DNA of 64,000 nt from BPJU01 sp964425225 (GCA_964425225.1 CAYRMD010000018.1:5668-69667), one strand, 5' to 3'. Shown: positions 46,763 to 56,845, counted from the stretch's first letter. Made by a program: numbers and translations. Notes: generated by a model from the sequence alone, not told the origin.

Positions 46763-47725
46763 TTACAAACGACGAGCTTTCCCCGTAGCCTCGGCTCCCT
46801 GATCGTAAGCCTGTACAATCTGCTGCACAAGACGATGACGCACAATGTCCCCACGATCCAAATACACTTGACAAATTCCATCGATGTTGCGCAGTCGATG
46901 CAAAGCATCCACCAGCCCACTTTTCAAGCCTTCGCGCAGATCGATCTGCGTAATATCCCCGCAGACGACTATTTTGGAATCGTTGCCCATACGGGTTAAG
47001 AACATCTTCATTTGCGCGACCGTTGCATTCTGGCCTTCATCCAAAATAATAAACGCCTCGTTGAGTGTCCGACCTCGCATGTAAGCCAGCGGAATTACCT
47101 CGATCACATCCTGCTCCATTAAGCGCTTCATCAGGTCATAATCGATCATGTCGCGCAGGGCATCCAGCAACGGCCGCAAATACGGGCCGATCTTGGCATA
47201 CAGATCGCCGGGTAAAAACCCTAAGCTTTCTCCTGCCTCGACCGCCGGGCGCACCAAGACAATTTTCCGCACAAGGCGATGTTTCAAGGCTTCGACGGCC
47301 AGCGCCACGGCTAAATACGTCTTGCCCGTACCAGCCGGCCCTACGACAAACGTCAACGGATGCTGCCGTACTGCTTCCACATATCGAGCTTGACCAATAG
47401 AGCGCGCAACGATCTGACGTTCGGTTTGAAATACGTCGATGGGTGCGGTGCGGACCGCTGGCTCTTTGCCCAGCAAACGATCGACTACTAGCCGCACATC
47501 GTCCAGCGTTAAACTACCACGGCGCGCCAACTGGGTTTGCATCTGCTCTAGCGCCTCGGTAGCCTGCTGCACACCAACTGGCTCTCCGGCTACCCGGATC
47601 TGGCCGTCCCGATGCGTAATTCGTACCCGAAAAGCCTCTCGTAACAACCGAAGATGCTGATCTCGGGCCCCAAACAGCGGCAACAACCACTGGGGGTCAA
47701 CCAGCGCCACTGTGGCTTGAACCAT
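46763..47725 (-). CDS. phoH: PhoH-family ATPase
   Basis: 320 residues. An N-terminal KH-like nucleic-acid-binding region (about 25-70, FRVRITHRDGQIRVAG) precedes the PhoH ATPase domain: Walker A GPAGTGKT at 129-136, RPAVEAGESLGFLPGD, AYMRGRTLNEAFIILDEGQNAT (Walker B) and GDITQIDL. PhoH-like proteins (PhoL type) are ATPases, possibly RNA helicases, tied to ribosome and RNA maturation together with YbeY. It is first in the phoH-pgpH-ybeY cluster, with AGGG just before its ATG. Confidence 0.93.
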   Translation of the reverse strand: MVQATVALVDPQWLLPLFGARDQHLRLLREAFRVRITHRDGQIRVAGEPVGVQQATEALEQMQTQLARRGSLTLDDVRLVVDRLLGKEPAVRTAPIDVFQTERQIVARSIGQARYVEAVRQHPLTFVVGPAGTGKTYLAVALAVEALKHRLVRKIVLVRPAVEAGESLGFLPGDLYAKIGPYLRPLLDALRDMIDYDLMKRLMEQDVIEVIPLAYMRGRTLNEAFIILDEGQNATVAQMKMFLTRMGNDSKIVVCGDITQIDLREGLKSGLVDALHRLRNIDGICQVYLDRGDIVRHRLVQQIVQAYDQGAEATGKARRL

Positions 47726-48678
47726 CTACCCTGCGCCGCAACTACCGCGACGCCCTACAACCCTAGTACCGTCCGCCTGTCTCCCATCGAGACACGCAAC
47801 CCACGGACAGGCCCTTTTTGCGCCCCACCACGCTAGGGCGCAGCAGATCCTTCGGCAAATATCGCGTTATCCAACCATAGTCCGGACTACCCCCACGAGC
47901 AAGGTCGGCTTCGTACGATTGCACTCTGATAGTAGTAATACGTGTCCACCAAAGGAAGCATTCCACGGTTTTCCAGTGATCTCCACTGGTTCGCCCCGCA
48001 TTTTCATTCTATTGGAACTAGCCCGCATAAGCGATCCTATCGGACTTGCCCCTGTTTACGAAAGCTCTTGGCTAAGCGCCAGAACCATAGCAAACCATCG
48101 ACACCCCCGCAAGTTTCTGCCATTCTGAAGCCTAATGCGACTGTCGCCACAAGCAAGCCCTGTTAGAATTTGGCGACTTGCCAAGCGGAAAGGTCTAAGG
48201 GTCTTGATGAGATTACCTCCCTTGAAACGCTTATGTTAGACGGATCCCTGCGAGGTCTATCGGAAATGGACGCGCCAAGTCGTTGAATCCGTCTGTGTTG
48301 TTTAGCCCGTCGAGCCATCTGGGGCTCGACACGTCACCCGTCAGTAATTTGTTGGGGAACAGCAGGGGTGGCAAGGTGTAACAGAAGTTGCTTTGGGCAA
48401 CGGGTTAGGTACGGCGAGTAACCCTCGTCGGTAGGCGAGGTTTTCGGGTAGCCTTCTGCCAGAAGAAGGTTCCCGAAGCGTACTGATTGCGAGGCTTGAC
48501 GCAGACTCTCCGGCTTGCCTCGAAGGCCGTTAGCTCAAGTCGACTATCTGTGGAAGCCCGTCGACACCATTGTTGCGGGGACCGGTGAGGGATTCGCGAT
48601 CCATCGACCACTTCAGGCGCCACCACGTATTTGCCAACAGCGAAGAGCTGGCCGAGGCGTCGACGAGTGCATCATGCG
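47726..48678. other. Gene-free stretch rich in hairpins
   Basis: About 950 bases between cdsA and phoH with no supported gene on either strand. The 48300-48525 part contains a run of inverted repeats (see the ncRNA candidate). No tRNA-like T-loop or known RNA signature was recognised. Confidence 0.5.
48309..48522. ncRNA. Candidate structured RNA, family unknown
   Basis: Six inverted repeats in 214 bases: 48309-48316/48323-48330 (8 bp, GTCGAGCC), 48387-48391/48397-48401, 48402-48407/48419-48424 (GGGTTA), 48424-48427/48436-48439, a two-tier stem 48443-48448/48472-48477 (TTCGGG) with 48452-48457/48464-48469 (CCTTCT) inside, and 48490-48495/48517-48522 (CGAGGC). Strand is undetermined. No match to RNase P, tmRNA, SRP or 6S hallmarks was seen. 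It could equally be a chance cluster or the remains of a mobile element. Confidence 0.25.
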
Positions 48679-49599
48679 TCAGTCGACCCATTCCCAACTC
48701 CAAAACGCGTAGTTGACCGCTGCCGTCCACAGAAGTGAGTCCAACAAGTCGAGTGCTCCACCGAGTCCCGGCAGCCAGCGACCCGAATCTTTTTGTCGGA
48801 CCTCTCGTTTGATCAGCGACTCGGCAAGATCCCCGGCCGCCGCCACGACTGCTAACGCCAACGCTAGTGCGAGCCAACCGAGCCCGTTGGACCAATGGAC
48901 GGCTCTTCTATGGTCCGGAACAAGCCATGGGCGAACCGCACACACCATAAGGATCGCCGCGAACAGGGCAAAGCCGACACCTCCTAAAGCCCCTTCGACT
49001 GTTTTCTGCGGACTGAGGTACGGGGCCAGTTTTCGTTTGCCGAAAAGACTGCCCACCAGGTAGGCACCGCTATCAGACAGTTTGACAGTAAAAACCAGTG
49101 TAACCAGGGCCAACATCCCTCGGTCGTTCGGCCCCAGCCATCGTGTCGCCACGAGAAAGGCTAACGGCAAACTCAAGTACAGCACAGCCCAGGCCGTGCC
49201 AGCCAAGCGTAGTACCGCTCCGCTTTCCGGATACCGAAACGACCTCATTTCGCTGCAGGAGACGAATACCAAAGCGGCGAATTGACCACCCAACGTCCAC
49301 GCGAAGATCGATCCGGAATGCAACGCGTGTTGGTGACGATGGACCAGCGGCGCATAGACAGCGACAGCCAACGCGAGGATCGGGCAAAGCGTCGCTATGA
49401 GCCATAAGGTAGCCGAGGGATTGCCCAGTACAGGGCGACACAGACGGTGCAATTCCCACGAAGCGACCAGCGTCAGGGCAGCTCCCAGGGGATACAAAAA
49501 TACCCCGCGGGCGACATCTGCTACTTGGTAATCCAGCACAGCCAGTGCCAACGCAGGGACTAGCAGTGCCGCTGCCCACATCAACCGCACGCTCAACAC
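48679..49599 (-). CDS. cdsA: Phosphatidate cytidylyltransferase (CDP-diacylglycerol synthase)
   Basis: 306 residues from a GTG that overlaps the uppS stop by 7 bases. Makes CDP-diacylglycerol from CTP and phosphatidate in the inner membrane, the branch point of phospholipid synthesis. About eight membrane segments are visible. The family core reads KLSDSGAYLVGSLFGKRKLAPYLSPQKT, and the C-terminal signature is SLIKREVRQKDSGRWLPG then GGALDLLDS (where the textbook form has HGG and DRxD). Third gene of a purA-uppS-cdsA unit. Confidence 0.93.
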   Translation of the reverse strand: MLSVRLMWAAALLVPALALAVLDYQVADVARGVFLYPLGAALTLVASWELHRLCRPVLGNPSATLWLIATLCPILALAVAVYAPLVHRHQHALHSGSIFAWTLGGQFAALVFVSCSEMRSFRYPESGAVLRLAGTAWAVLYLSLPLAFLVATRWLGPNDRGMLALVTLVFTVKLSDSGAYLVGSLFGKRKLAPYLSPQKTVEGALGGVGFALFAAILMVCAVRPWLVPDHRRAVHWSNGLGWLALALALAVVAAAGDLAESLIKREVRQKDSGRWLPGLGGALDLLDSLLWTAAVNYAFWSWEWVD

Positions 49600-50360
49600 A
49601 ACGGCAGCTCCTCCTCGAGCAATCCGCCAAAACGCCGTTGCCGCGCCGCGAACGCTCGAATGGCTTGATGCAAGTGCGCTTCGGTGAATTCAGGCCAGCA
49701 GATGTCGGTCACATACATCTCGGCATAACTGATCTGCCAGAGCAGAAAATTGCTGATCCGCATTTCACCAGCCGTGCGAACCACCAAGTCCGGGTCAGGC
49801 ATATGAGCGGTGTAAAGCGATTGCTGAATCGTTTGCTCATCGATCTGTTCAGGGGACAGTTTGCCTTCCGCCACCGCCTGGGCGATGCGGCGGGTAGCAT
49901 CCACCAACTCGGCTCGCCCACCGTAATTGATAGCCAAGCAGAGTCTCATACCCGAATTGTTTTCGCTCATTTGGATTGTCTTATCCATTTCACGTTGCGT
50001 TTCGGCGGGAATCCCATCGCGGCGCCCAATGACTTTAACCGAGATGTTTTGCTTCATGAGCGTCGCTCGTTCTTCGATCATATACTGTTGCAACAAGTGC
50101 ATGAGAAAATCGACTTCTGATGGAGGCCGCCTCCAGTTTTCGCTGGATAGGCAATACAGCGTCAGTTGTTCCAAACCGAGGCGAGCTGATTCTTCGACCG
50201 TACGGCGCACGCTCGCCACACCCCGGCGATGACCCTCGATACGCGGCAACTGCTGTCGGCGAGCCCAACGACCATTGCCATCCATGATGATGGCAATATG
50301 TCGCGGGAAGCGTTCCCGAGGAATTTCGGCCAGAAGACGTTCCGTCAACGATTCACTCAT
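49593..50360 (-). CDS. uppS: Isoprenyl (undecaprenyl) diphosphate synthase
   Basis: 255 residues. Builds the C55 lipid carrier for peptidoglycan and polysaccharides by cis-prenyl condensation. Motifs are in order: HIAIIMDGNGRWA with catalytic Asp27, GHRRGVASVRRTVE, YCLSSENWRRP, INYGGRAELVDA, and DPDLVVRTAGEMRISNFLLWQ followed by YAEMYVTDICWPEF. The ATG overlaps the purA stop (TGATG), and the stop overlaps cdsA, so the three genes are translationally coupled. Confidence 0.96.
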   Translation of the reverse strand: MSESLTERLLAEIPRERFPRHIAIIMDGNGRWARRQQLPRIEGHRRGVASVRRTVEESARLGLEQLTLYCLSSENWRRPPSEVDFLMHLLQQYMIEERATLMKQNISVKVIGRRDGIPAETQREMDKTIQMSENNSGMRLCLAINYGGRAELVDATRRIAQAVAEGKLSPEQIDEQTIQQSLYTAHMPDPDLVVRTAGEMRISNFLLWQISYAEMYVTDICWPEFTEAHLHQAIRAFAARQRRFGGLLEEELPLC

Positions 50361-51688
50361 CAGGTATGCCTGGTATCGGAAGCTTCACATATTGCGTGGG
50401 GAGTGTCACCGACGAAGATCGTCTGATTGCGCTCCGGGCCGACGCTGATCAGTGCGATCGGCCGTCCCACCAATTGGCTGATCCGCGCTAAGTATCGGTG
50501 AGCTTGATCCGGCAGGGCATCCAACGAGCGTACGTGGCTGATGTCACGGCACCAGCCGGGCAAGGTTTCATAGATGGGCTTAACTTGACGCAAGTCATCC
50601 GCGTGGCTCGGAAACTGCTCGATACGTTGCCCATGCAAATCATAAGCCACACAGATCTTCAGCTCGGGCAATTCGCTCAGGACATCCAGCATCATCACTG
50701 CCAATACGTCCACACCACTCAAACGTGCAGTATACCTGACGGCGACTACATCTAACCAACCACAGCGGCGCGGTCGGCCCGTGGTAGTCCCATACTCGCG
50801 ACCCCGCTGGCGAATTCGTTCGCCCAATTCATTGTCCAATTCCGTAGGGAAGGGTCCCCCGCCGACGCGCGTCGAGTAAGCCTTGACGACACCGTAGGTT
50901 TTTTGAATCCAACGTGCCGGAACACCCGCGCCGGCCGCCACACCAACTCCTGAACTATTACTCCCGGTCACAAACGGAAAAGTGCCGTGATCGACATCCA
51001 GTAACGCACCTTGAGCACCTTCATACAGAATACGACGATCTTTTTCGACCGCATCCAAGAGAAAGGCGTTCGTGTCAAGCACAAAGGGTGCCAACTGTCC
51101 AGCAAAAGCTCGATACTCCTCGTAAATCTTCTCCCCATCGAGCTCGATCGGCCGTCCAGCCCAACCACTCAGCATCCGGCTCTTAATACGCGCAATTTCC
51201 ACGATCCGTTCACGCAAACCGGGCCGGTACAAGTCACCCATGCGGATGGCGAATGTGCGCCCTACTTTATCGCGATAACATGGGCCTATACCGCGTAATG
51301 TAACGCCGAGTTTCTCACCGATGACTAGCGACTCGTTGACAAGCCGATCCTCCTCTATATGCCAGGGAAATACCACATGCGCTCGATCGCTAATCCACAA
51401 CCGACCCCGACAGGAGATGCCCCGCTCCTCGAGTCGCTGAATTTCATCTAATAGCGTTTTGGGGTTGAGCACGACACCTGTAGCGATAACGTTCTGCACT
51501 CCTTCGTATAGAATTCCACTCGGGATGTGGTGCAACGTATAAGTGCTCTCGCCAACCCGTACCGTGTGACCCGCATTGGCGCCCCCTAGATAGCGTACTA
51601 CTATCTCATGCTGGCCCGCCAAAAGGTCGACGAGCTTCCCCTTTGCTTCATCGCCCCATTGTAACCCGATAACACTTGTCCCCGGCAC
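50360..51688 (-). CDS. purA: Adenylosuccinate synthetase
   Basis: 442 residues from GTG 51688, which has AAGGG nine bases upstream; protein starts VPGTSVIGLQWGDEAKGK as the family does. The in-frame extension to 51805 is not family-like. Catalyses GTP-dependent joining of IMP and aspartate, the first committed step to AMP. Visible sites are GDEAKGK (phosphate loop with catalytic Asp), GGANAGHTV, GVTLRGIGPCYRDK, EGAQGALLDVDHGTFPFVT, TTTGRPRRCGWLD and the C-terminal VGPERNQTI. First gene of the purA-uppS-cdsA unit. Confidence 0.96.
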   Translation of the reverse strand: MPGTSVIGLQWGDEAKGKLVDLLAGQHEIVVRYLGGANAGHTVRVGESTYTLHHIPSGILYEGVQNVIATGVVLNPKTLLDEIQRLEERGISCRGRLWISDRAHVVFPWHIEEDRLVNESLVIGEKLGVTLRGIGPCYRDKVGRTFAIRMGDLYRPGLRERIVEIARIKSRMLSGWAGRPIELDGEKIYEEYRAFAGQLAPFVLDTNAFLLDAVEKDRRILYEGAQGALLDVDHGTFPFVTGSNSSGVGVAAGAGVPARWIQKTYGVVKAYSTRVGGGPFPTELDNELGERIRQRGREYGTTTGRPRRCGWLDVVAVRYTARLSGVDVLAVMMLDVLSELPELKICVAYDLHGQRIEQFPSHADDLRQVKPIYETLPGWCRDISHVRSLDALPDQAHRYLARISQLVGRPIALISVGPERNQTIFVGDTPHAICEASDTRHT

Positions 51689-52745
51689 CGTTTCTGGCCC
51701 TTGACAACATGGTTCCTTACCCAACCACCTTGCTCCGGAATAATTGCGACCGACGCAAGGCAAACCAAACAAATAAGTGTATACCGACGCCAATCCCTTC
51801 GCCAACGCCCGGGTGCCTCATTCCTCGAAACACTCGCGTCGTGAATGTGAGTCCGTCCGGGGAGCGTTGCTCCTTCTTGCCGTTCTGGCCGTGCTCTACT
51901 ATCCGCATCTACCTGGATACCTGGCAAAGCCTTTCGGACAGCCTTCTTTACAGCCCCAGTTGCCGGTTTCCCATGGGAAGCTCCTTTAACCAAAGGGGAG
52001 CTCGTTGAACCCAACAGGTAAACGGTCAATCGAAACCATTTCGCATGGCATGCAACCAGGTACGGAGCTGCGAGGTCTCGCTGCCGGCCCGAGGACCTGT
52101 AGAGCCCTTGTGGCGTGCTCGATCGTTGGCAGCCGTTGGCACACGGGGCTCCTATGTTGCCGAGGTTTCCTGTAGATTTCTGATTTTTCGGTACACGACG
52201 CCTATGGGACACGTGTGCCGCAGCCGATTCGATTCGGAACTCTGATAATGCCAACTTCTCAGATAGCAATTGGCATCTGAGTCGCTCTTCCTAGCCTGTC
52301 GGACTTTATGGCCGCTGTTACCACGAACGAATTCTTGTGGGCCGAAACACGGGTATGTTGTCAACGAAACAGATTCACCATCCGGAATGTGCTATTGCCA
52401 GAGCCAGCGAACCGCTGTAGTGGCGCGCTGGCCATTGCCTTGGCATTTTCTGGGCATGCGGTATTAAGCGCTGGCGCTAATAACGAGCTAAACACCCCGA
52501 AGTTGAGCCCTGCCGTTAGCGTACGGTTTAGCGAGTCGCCAACATTAGGACGGTCGGTTTCTTTCAGAGTACGCCAAGTTTGGCAACAGTTAAGGGCATT
52601 GCTGAAGAATCTATCCCTGTGATAGGTCGCAATGATATACTGGCCCTTCGATGGGAGCCGGGGTCGCGAAGGACGTCAACTGTCGATCCCATATGTGTTG
52701 GTAGTGGTTAGACAGCGTCAAAACTAGGCGTAGGGGAAGCGTACG
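51689..52745. other. Gene-poor stretch between purA and isomerase
   Basis: About 1.05 kb between divergent genes. Frames of 60-110 codons exist (the longest clean one at 52308-52622, ATG start, no ribosome binding site, no motif), and I do not accept any as a gene. Promoters for both flanking genes should lie here; a TATACT at 52635 lacks a paired -35. Confidence 0.5.
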
Positions 52746-53657
52746 GTGAAAGTTGGCATGCTACACCGACGGGCGGTTTTGGGAGCAAGTGTAAGCGCGG
52801 CTGTCGCAGTCGCCGCAGGCCAACGGTGGCGGGAATCGGCTGGAGCGGAAGACCCGAAGCACAGCTCTTCTTTGCCCGGGCGCACACCACATACGCGTTT
52901 CGCTGTGAACGTAGAGATGTGGTGGCCCGGGTTAGCTTTCTTGGAGCGCGTCAGGCGCGCGGCGGAACTGGGGTTTCCGGCAATTGAATTCTGGCCGTAT
53001 GAAAATAAAGACATCCCAGCGCTGGCCGAACTCTGCAGACAACTCAATATGTCCGTTGCTCAATTCACTGCTTGGGGATTTACCCCTGGCATGAATCATC
53101 CGGACAACGAAGACCGTTTTGTAGCAAAAATCGAAGAAGCATGTCGCGTCGCGCAGCAACTTTCCTGCAACAAAATGTGTGTCGTGGCAGGCGACAATCA
53201 GCCTGGAATGACCCAACAACAAATGCACGCTCAGGTCATCAAGGCCTTGCGGCGGGCAGCCCCCATCGCCGAGCGTTACAAGGTTATGCTAATTCTCGAA
53301 CCGATGAACGGTCGAGTTGATCCCCCCAACCACTCGCTTTATGGTAGCGAAGCGGCTGTGAAAATCTGCCGCGCTGTAGGCTCGCCTTATATAAAAATCA
53401 ACTGGGATTTGTATCACATGCAAATCTCTGAGGGTGATCTGTGCGGCCATCTTCGGGAAGGATTCGACCAATTGGGCTACGTGCAAATAGCCGATCATCC
53501 GGGACGTCACGAACCTGGTACTGGGGAAATTCACTATAATCGCGTATTAAAGGAGCTGTACGATCTGGGCTATCGCGATTTTGTGGGACTGGAACTAAGG
53601 CCGCAGACAGACGAATTGACAGCAGCTCGGGCAGTGGCTGCTGCTGATCAATGGTAG
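52746..53657 (+). CDS. Exported sugar-phosphate isomerase/epimerase (hydroxypyruvate isomerase-like)
   Basis: 303 residues from GTG 52746, chosen because GGGGAAG at 52733-52739 is 6 bases upstream (18 from the next ATG). The N-terminus LHRRAVLGASVSAAVAVAAG is a Tat-like signal with an Arg pair. The mature part is a xylose-isomerase-like TIM barrel: FAVNVEMWWPG, FPAIEFWPYENKD, MLILEPMNGRVDPP, IKINWDLYHMQISEGD, VQIADHPGRHEPGTGEIHY and GLELRP. It carries the metal-type Glu, Asp-x-x-His and terminal Glu residues. Most like the hydroxypyruvate isomerase branch. Exported TIM-barrel isomerases are common in planctomycetes. Confidence 0.9.
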   Translation: MKVGMLHRRAVLGASVSAAVAVAAGQRWRESAGAEDPKHSSSLPGRTPHTRFAVNVEMWWPGLAFLERVRRAAELGFPAIEFWPYENKDIPALAELCRQLNMSVAQFTAWGFTPGMNHPDNEDRFVAKIEEACRVAQQLSCNKMCVVAGDNQPGMTQQQMHAQVIKALRRAAPIAERYKVMLILEPMNGRVDPPNHSLYGSEAAVKICRAVGSPYIKINWDLYHMQISEGDLCGHLREGFDQLGYVQIADHPGRHEPGTGEIHYNRVLKELYDLGYRDFVGLELRPQTDELTAARAVAAADQW

Positions 53658-53789
53658 CGAATCGATCGATACGGGTGCTACAATACTTAGATCGGTTGGG
53701 ATGGGACTGGATTAGCCTATTGATGCCATAATTTTTTCAAGGCATTGCGGCGGGGCACCAGATCCGGACTTTTCGCACAAGGAAAAACT

Positions 53790-55360
53790 ATGGGTCGGGC
53801 GCGTCGGGTCGGGCTCATACTCTTGGTGATCGTATCGCTGGGGGGAATCGCTTTGCCGATTCACGCGCAACTGTCATCTATGGCTGGTTCGGAGGATTTC
53901 GCGCGAGCACGTCAGATGGCGGAGCGTGTCGATAGCTGGTTCAGCGACCGTTGGCAAACAGCAGGTATTGCTGCGGCTAAACTAGCCGACGATGGGGAGT
54001 TTTTGCGGCGCGTCTATTTGGATCTTACCGGCAACCTACCACCGGTTTCCGTTACCCGGAAGTTCTTAGCCGACACGGATCCTGCGAAACGGTTGCGGTT
54101 AATTGACAACTTGGTTGATTCTCCGCAGTTCGCTGCGCATATGGCTACTGTGTGGCGCCGTTTTTGGTACCGCGAAGCCTCGAGCCAGATCAGGTCCGCA
54201 ATGCAATTGGATTTGAACGCTGGTTGCAGCGACAATTCGCAAGCCGTGCTCGTTTCGATCAAATTGTCGCTGATTTATTGACTGCCGAAGGCGACGGTAG
54301 CCGCGGACCGGCGTTATACTATGCCTCGTTAGAGGCGAAACCGGAAAAACTAGCTGCCAGCACCGCTGCGAACTTTCTAGGGTTGCAGATCCAATGCGCC
54401 GAATGCCATGATCATCCTTTCGATCATTGGAAGCAACGAGATTTTTGGGGTTATGCAGCGTTTTTTGCCCAGTTGGATAGCTCGTTGTCCGGCGGCCCTT
54501 TGGGATTCGTAATTGCGGATCGAAACACAGGTGAGGTGGTGCTGCCAGGAACCGACGAAATCGTCCCGCCCCGGTTCCTCACCGGTCAACCCTCACCGCC
54601 CGATGGTTATGGAACGCGTCGAACTCGGCTCGCTATCTGGATGGCCTCGCGGGACAACCCGTATCTGCCACGAGCAGCCGTGAATTGGGCTTGGTTCCTG
54701 TTAATGAATCGGGGGTTGGTGCATCCGGTTGACGATCACGGGGCTCATAATCCTCCCAGCCATCCCGAAGTACTCGATGGCCTGACCGATTTCTTTATCT
54801 CCAACGGCTTTGATTGGACCTTGTTAATCCAAACGATAGCCTCGACCAAGGTGTATCAATTGTCGAGCCGCTTGGCCCCGAACGATGTGCCACCTGAGTC
54901 ATTTGCCCGCCATATTCCACGCACCTTAGACGCGGAAACCTATTACGATGCACTGGTAACGGCGGCCCGGTTTGCCACTTCGCAAATGCGGTTTGCTGGG
55001 GTTAACCGGTTGATGAATCAGGAGCGAATCGAATTTGTAATGCGGCTGCAGGCCGCCAACAGTCGTGAACCAACTTATTATGAGCGCGGTGTTCCTCAAG
55101 CACTTCTTTTGATGAATGGGCCTCTTGTCACTCGAGCTACCTCAGTAGAGGAAAGCCCATTGTTACAAGCACTGGCTGCTCCCTTTTTCAGTGATGAACA
55201 ACGATTGGACGTCATTTACTTAGCGACCCTGTGCCGGTTCCCTGAGCCAGAGGAAAAACAGATCTGCCTGGAATACATCCGTCAATCGAATGAACCGCTT
55301 GCGGCCCTGGGAGACGTGCTATGGGGGATACTGAACAGCGCGGAGTTTTGTCTGAATTGA
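53790..55360 (+). pseudogene. DUF1549/DUF1553 cytochrome-like protein, split by a one-base frameshift
   Basis: ATG 53790 has AAGGA at 53779-53783. A signal peptide (VGLILLVIVSLGGIALPIHA) is followed by the DUF1549 start (RRVYLDLTGNLPP, RLIDNLVDSPQFAAH). The frame then runs off at 54161-54165, a run of five T: after WRRF the downstream part continues only one frame back as LVPRSLEPDQ. That part contains a haem-type CAECH (QCAECHDHPFDHW), then DUF1553 (GTRRTRLAIWMASRDNPYLPRA, RAAVNWAW, HPEVLDGLTDFF, and LNSAEFCLN at the end). Length 1571 is one short of a multiple of three, so a sixth T would restore one 523-residue protein. It pairs with the DUF1501 gene downstream, as usual in planctomycetes. 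Role unknown; the CxxCH suggests an oxidative, envelope-located function. Confidence 0.85.
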
Positions 55361-55533
55361 TCGAAAATCCCGTAGTGCGATTTTTGGATCCGCTGGATGG
55401 GTTGCATCGAGTCTGGATGGACCATGCGGATGTGGCTTTCGGATATGCAGCTAATTAGAGCGACCCTCGTCAGTCGGCAAACAAACGAGCTGTCCACTGG
55501 CAGCCGACGGATGACGTATCGGGAGATTGATCC

Positions 55534-56835
55534 ATGATGCGGTGGAATCGGCGGCAGTTTTTACGAGGCGTGGTAGTAGGCGGATCAATTGCAAGCTCGG
55601 CGACCTGGTTCGCCCCGTTGGCACGCGCGTTACAGGAGCACCCGGGGCGTCGACGTCAGTGCGTTGTACTATGGATGGCCGGGGGCCCAAGCCACCTCGA
55701 TACGTTCGACCCAAAACCTGGCCATCGTAACTCCGGCGGTTTGGCTGATCGTGCGACAAACACCCCCGGGTTACGCATTGGCGAGCTGTTACCGAGGTTA
55801 GCAAACTGGGGACATCGTTTGGTACCCGTGCGCGGATTGTCGACGCGCGAAGGAGATCATGCTCGTGCCACTTATCTTATACGGACAGGACGTCGCCCTG
55901 GAGGCCCTGTGCAGGACCCCGACGTGGCGGCTTTCCTGGGCAAAGAGTTGGCGAATGCCTCGTGGGACTTACCGCATTCTTTGAGCATTGACCCGCCGGT
56001 ATTTATCAACCCTGCGGCTTTTAGCCCCGGATTCTTGGGAGCGTCGCATGCTTCGGCTGTCGTCGGTTTGCTTGGACCCGGTACCGAGTCTACCGAATCT
56101 TTCCCGCGTTTAGGATTGGACTATTTGGACGGCCCTGCGCACCAGCGGCCTTGGAGAAAAGAATGGCTTCGTCGTCTGGAAGACAATTACGTCCAAACCC
56201 GTAACACGGCAACTGCGCTGGCTCATCAAGTGGCTTATGCGCGTGCACTTGCTTTGATGGAAAGCCCGTCGGCTCGAGCCTTCGATTTGGACAGCGAGCC
56301 GCTAGCCGTACGTGAACGCTATGGTAAGACCGTTTTCGGACAAGGCTGCCTGCTGGCCCGACGCTTATTAGAACACGGGGTACCCTTTGTCGAAGTGTGC
56401 TTCGGATCCTCTGAACTTTCTTGGGACACCCACACAAATAATTTCGAGCGCGTGCGACTCATGTGTAATGCATTGGATATGGCTTGGAGCGCCCTCTTCG
56501 AAGAACTGCATCAACATGGCTTACTTGACTCAACCACCATCCTCTGGATCGGCGAATTCGGACGTACCCCAACGATCAACTCGAATGCGGGGCGCGACCA
56601 CTATCCTGATGCATGGACTTGTGTCTTCGGCGGCGGCGGTATTCGTGGTGGTCAAGCGTATGGGAGAACCAGTCCTGGCGGTGATGAAGTAATCGACGGA
56701 AAAGTCAGTCAAGCCGATATTCTGGCCACCCTGTGCGCGGCTCTAGGAGTCGATCCAGCTCGTGAAAACCGCACCCCGCTCGGCCGACCAATAAAGCTTG
56801 CCGAGGGAGTTCCCATCCACGACATACTTGCGTAG
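55534..56835 (+). CDS. DUF1501 protein, Tat-exported (copy 1)
   Basis: 433 residues. A Tat signal (WNRRQFLRGVVVGGSIASSA) precedes a DUF1501 (sulfatase/alkaline-phosphatase-like) fold: VVLWMAGGPSHLDTFDPKPG, ELLPRLA, GQGCLLARRLLEHGVPFVEV, SWDTHTNNF, LDSTTILWIGEFGRTP, GRDHYPDAWTCVFGGGGIRGG and ILATLCAALGVDP. DUF1501 proteins are almost always found with DUF1549/1553 partners in planctomycetes; the biochemical role is not established. Two adjacent ATGs (55534, 55537). The next gene starts 10 bases after the stop. Confidence 0.92.
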   Translation: MMRWNRRQFLRGVVVGGSIASSATWFAPLARALQEHPGRRRQCVVLWMAGGPSHLDTFDPKPGHRNSGGLADRATNTPGLRIGELLPRLANWGHRLVPVRGLSTREGDHARATYLIRTGRRPGGPVQDPDVAAFLGKELANASWDLPHSLSIDPPVFINPAAFSPGFLGASHASAVVGLLGPGTESTESFPRLGLDYLDGPAHQRPWRKEWLRRLEDNYVQTRNTATALAHQVAYARALALMESPSARAFDLDSEPLAVRERYGKTVFGQGCLLARRLLEHGVPFVEVCFGSSELSWDTHTNNFERVRLMCNALDMAWSALFEELHQHGLLDSTTILWIGEFGRTPTINSNAGRDHYPDAWTCVFGGGGIRGGQAYGRTSPGGDEVIDGKVSQADILATLCAALGVDPARENRTPLGRPIKLAEGVPIHDILA

Positions 56836-56845
56836 GACCTCTTGG

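Noticed and set aside
48300..48580. RNase P RNA, tmRNA or group II intron in the cdsA-phoH gap
   Set aside because: The conserved cores (GAGGAAAGTCC, tag-peptide frame, domain V) were looked for and not found.
51601..52269. 222-codon minus-strand open frame overlapping the start of purA
   Set aside because: It overlaps the well-supported purA start in another frame, its composition is not protein-like and it has no motif.
52308..52622. 104-codon plus-strand frame upstream of the isomerase gene
   Set aside because: ATG without ribosome binding site, no recognisable domain and unusual composition; considered noncoding.
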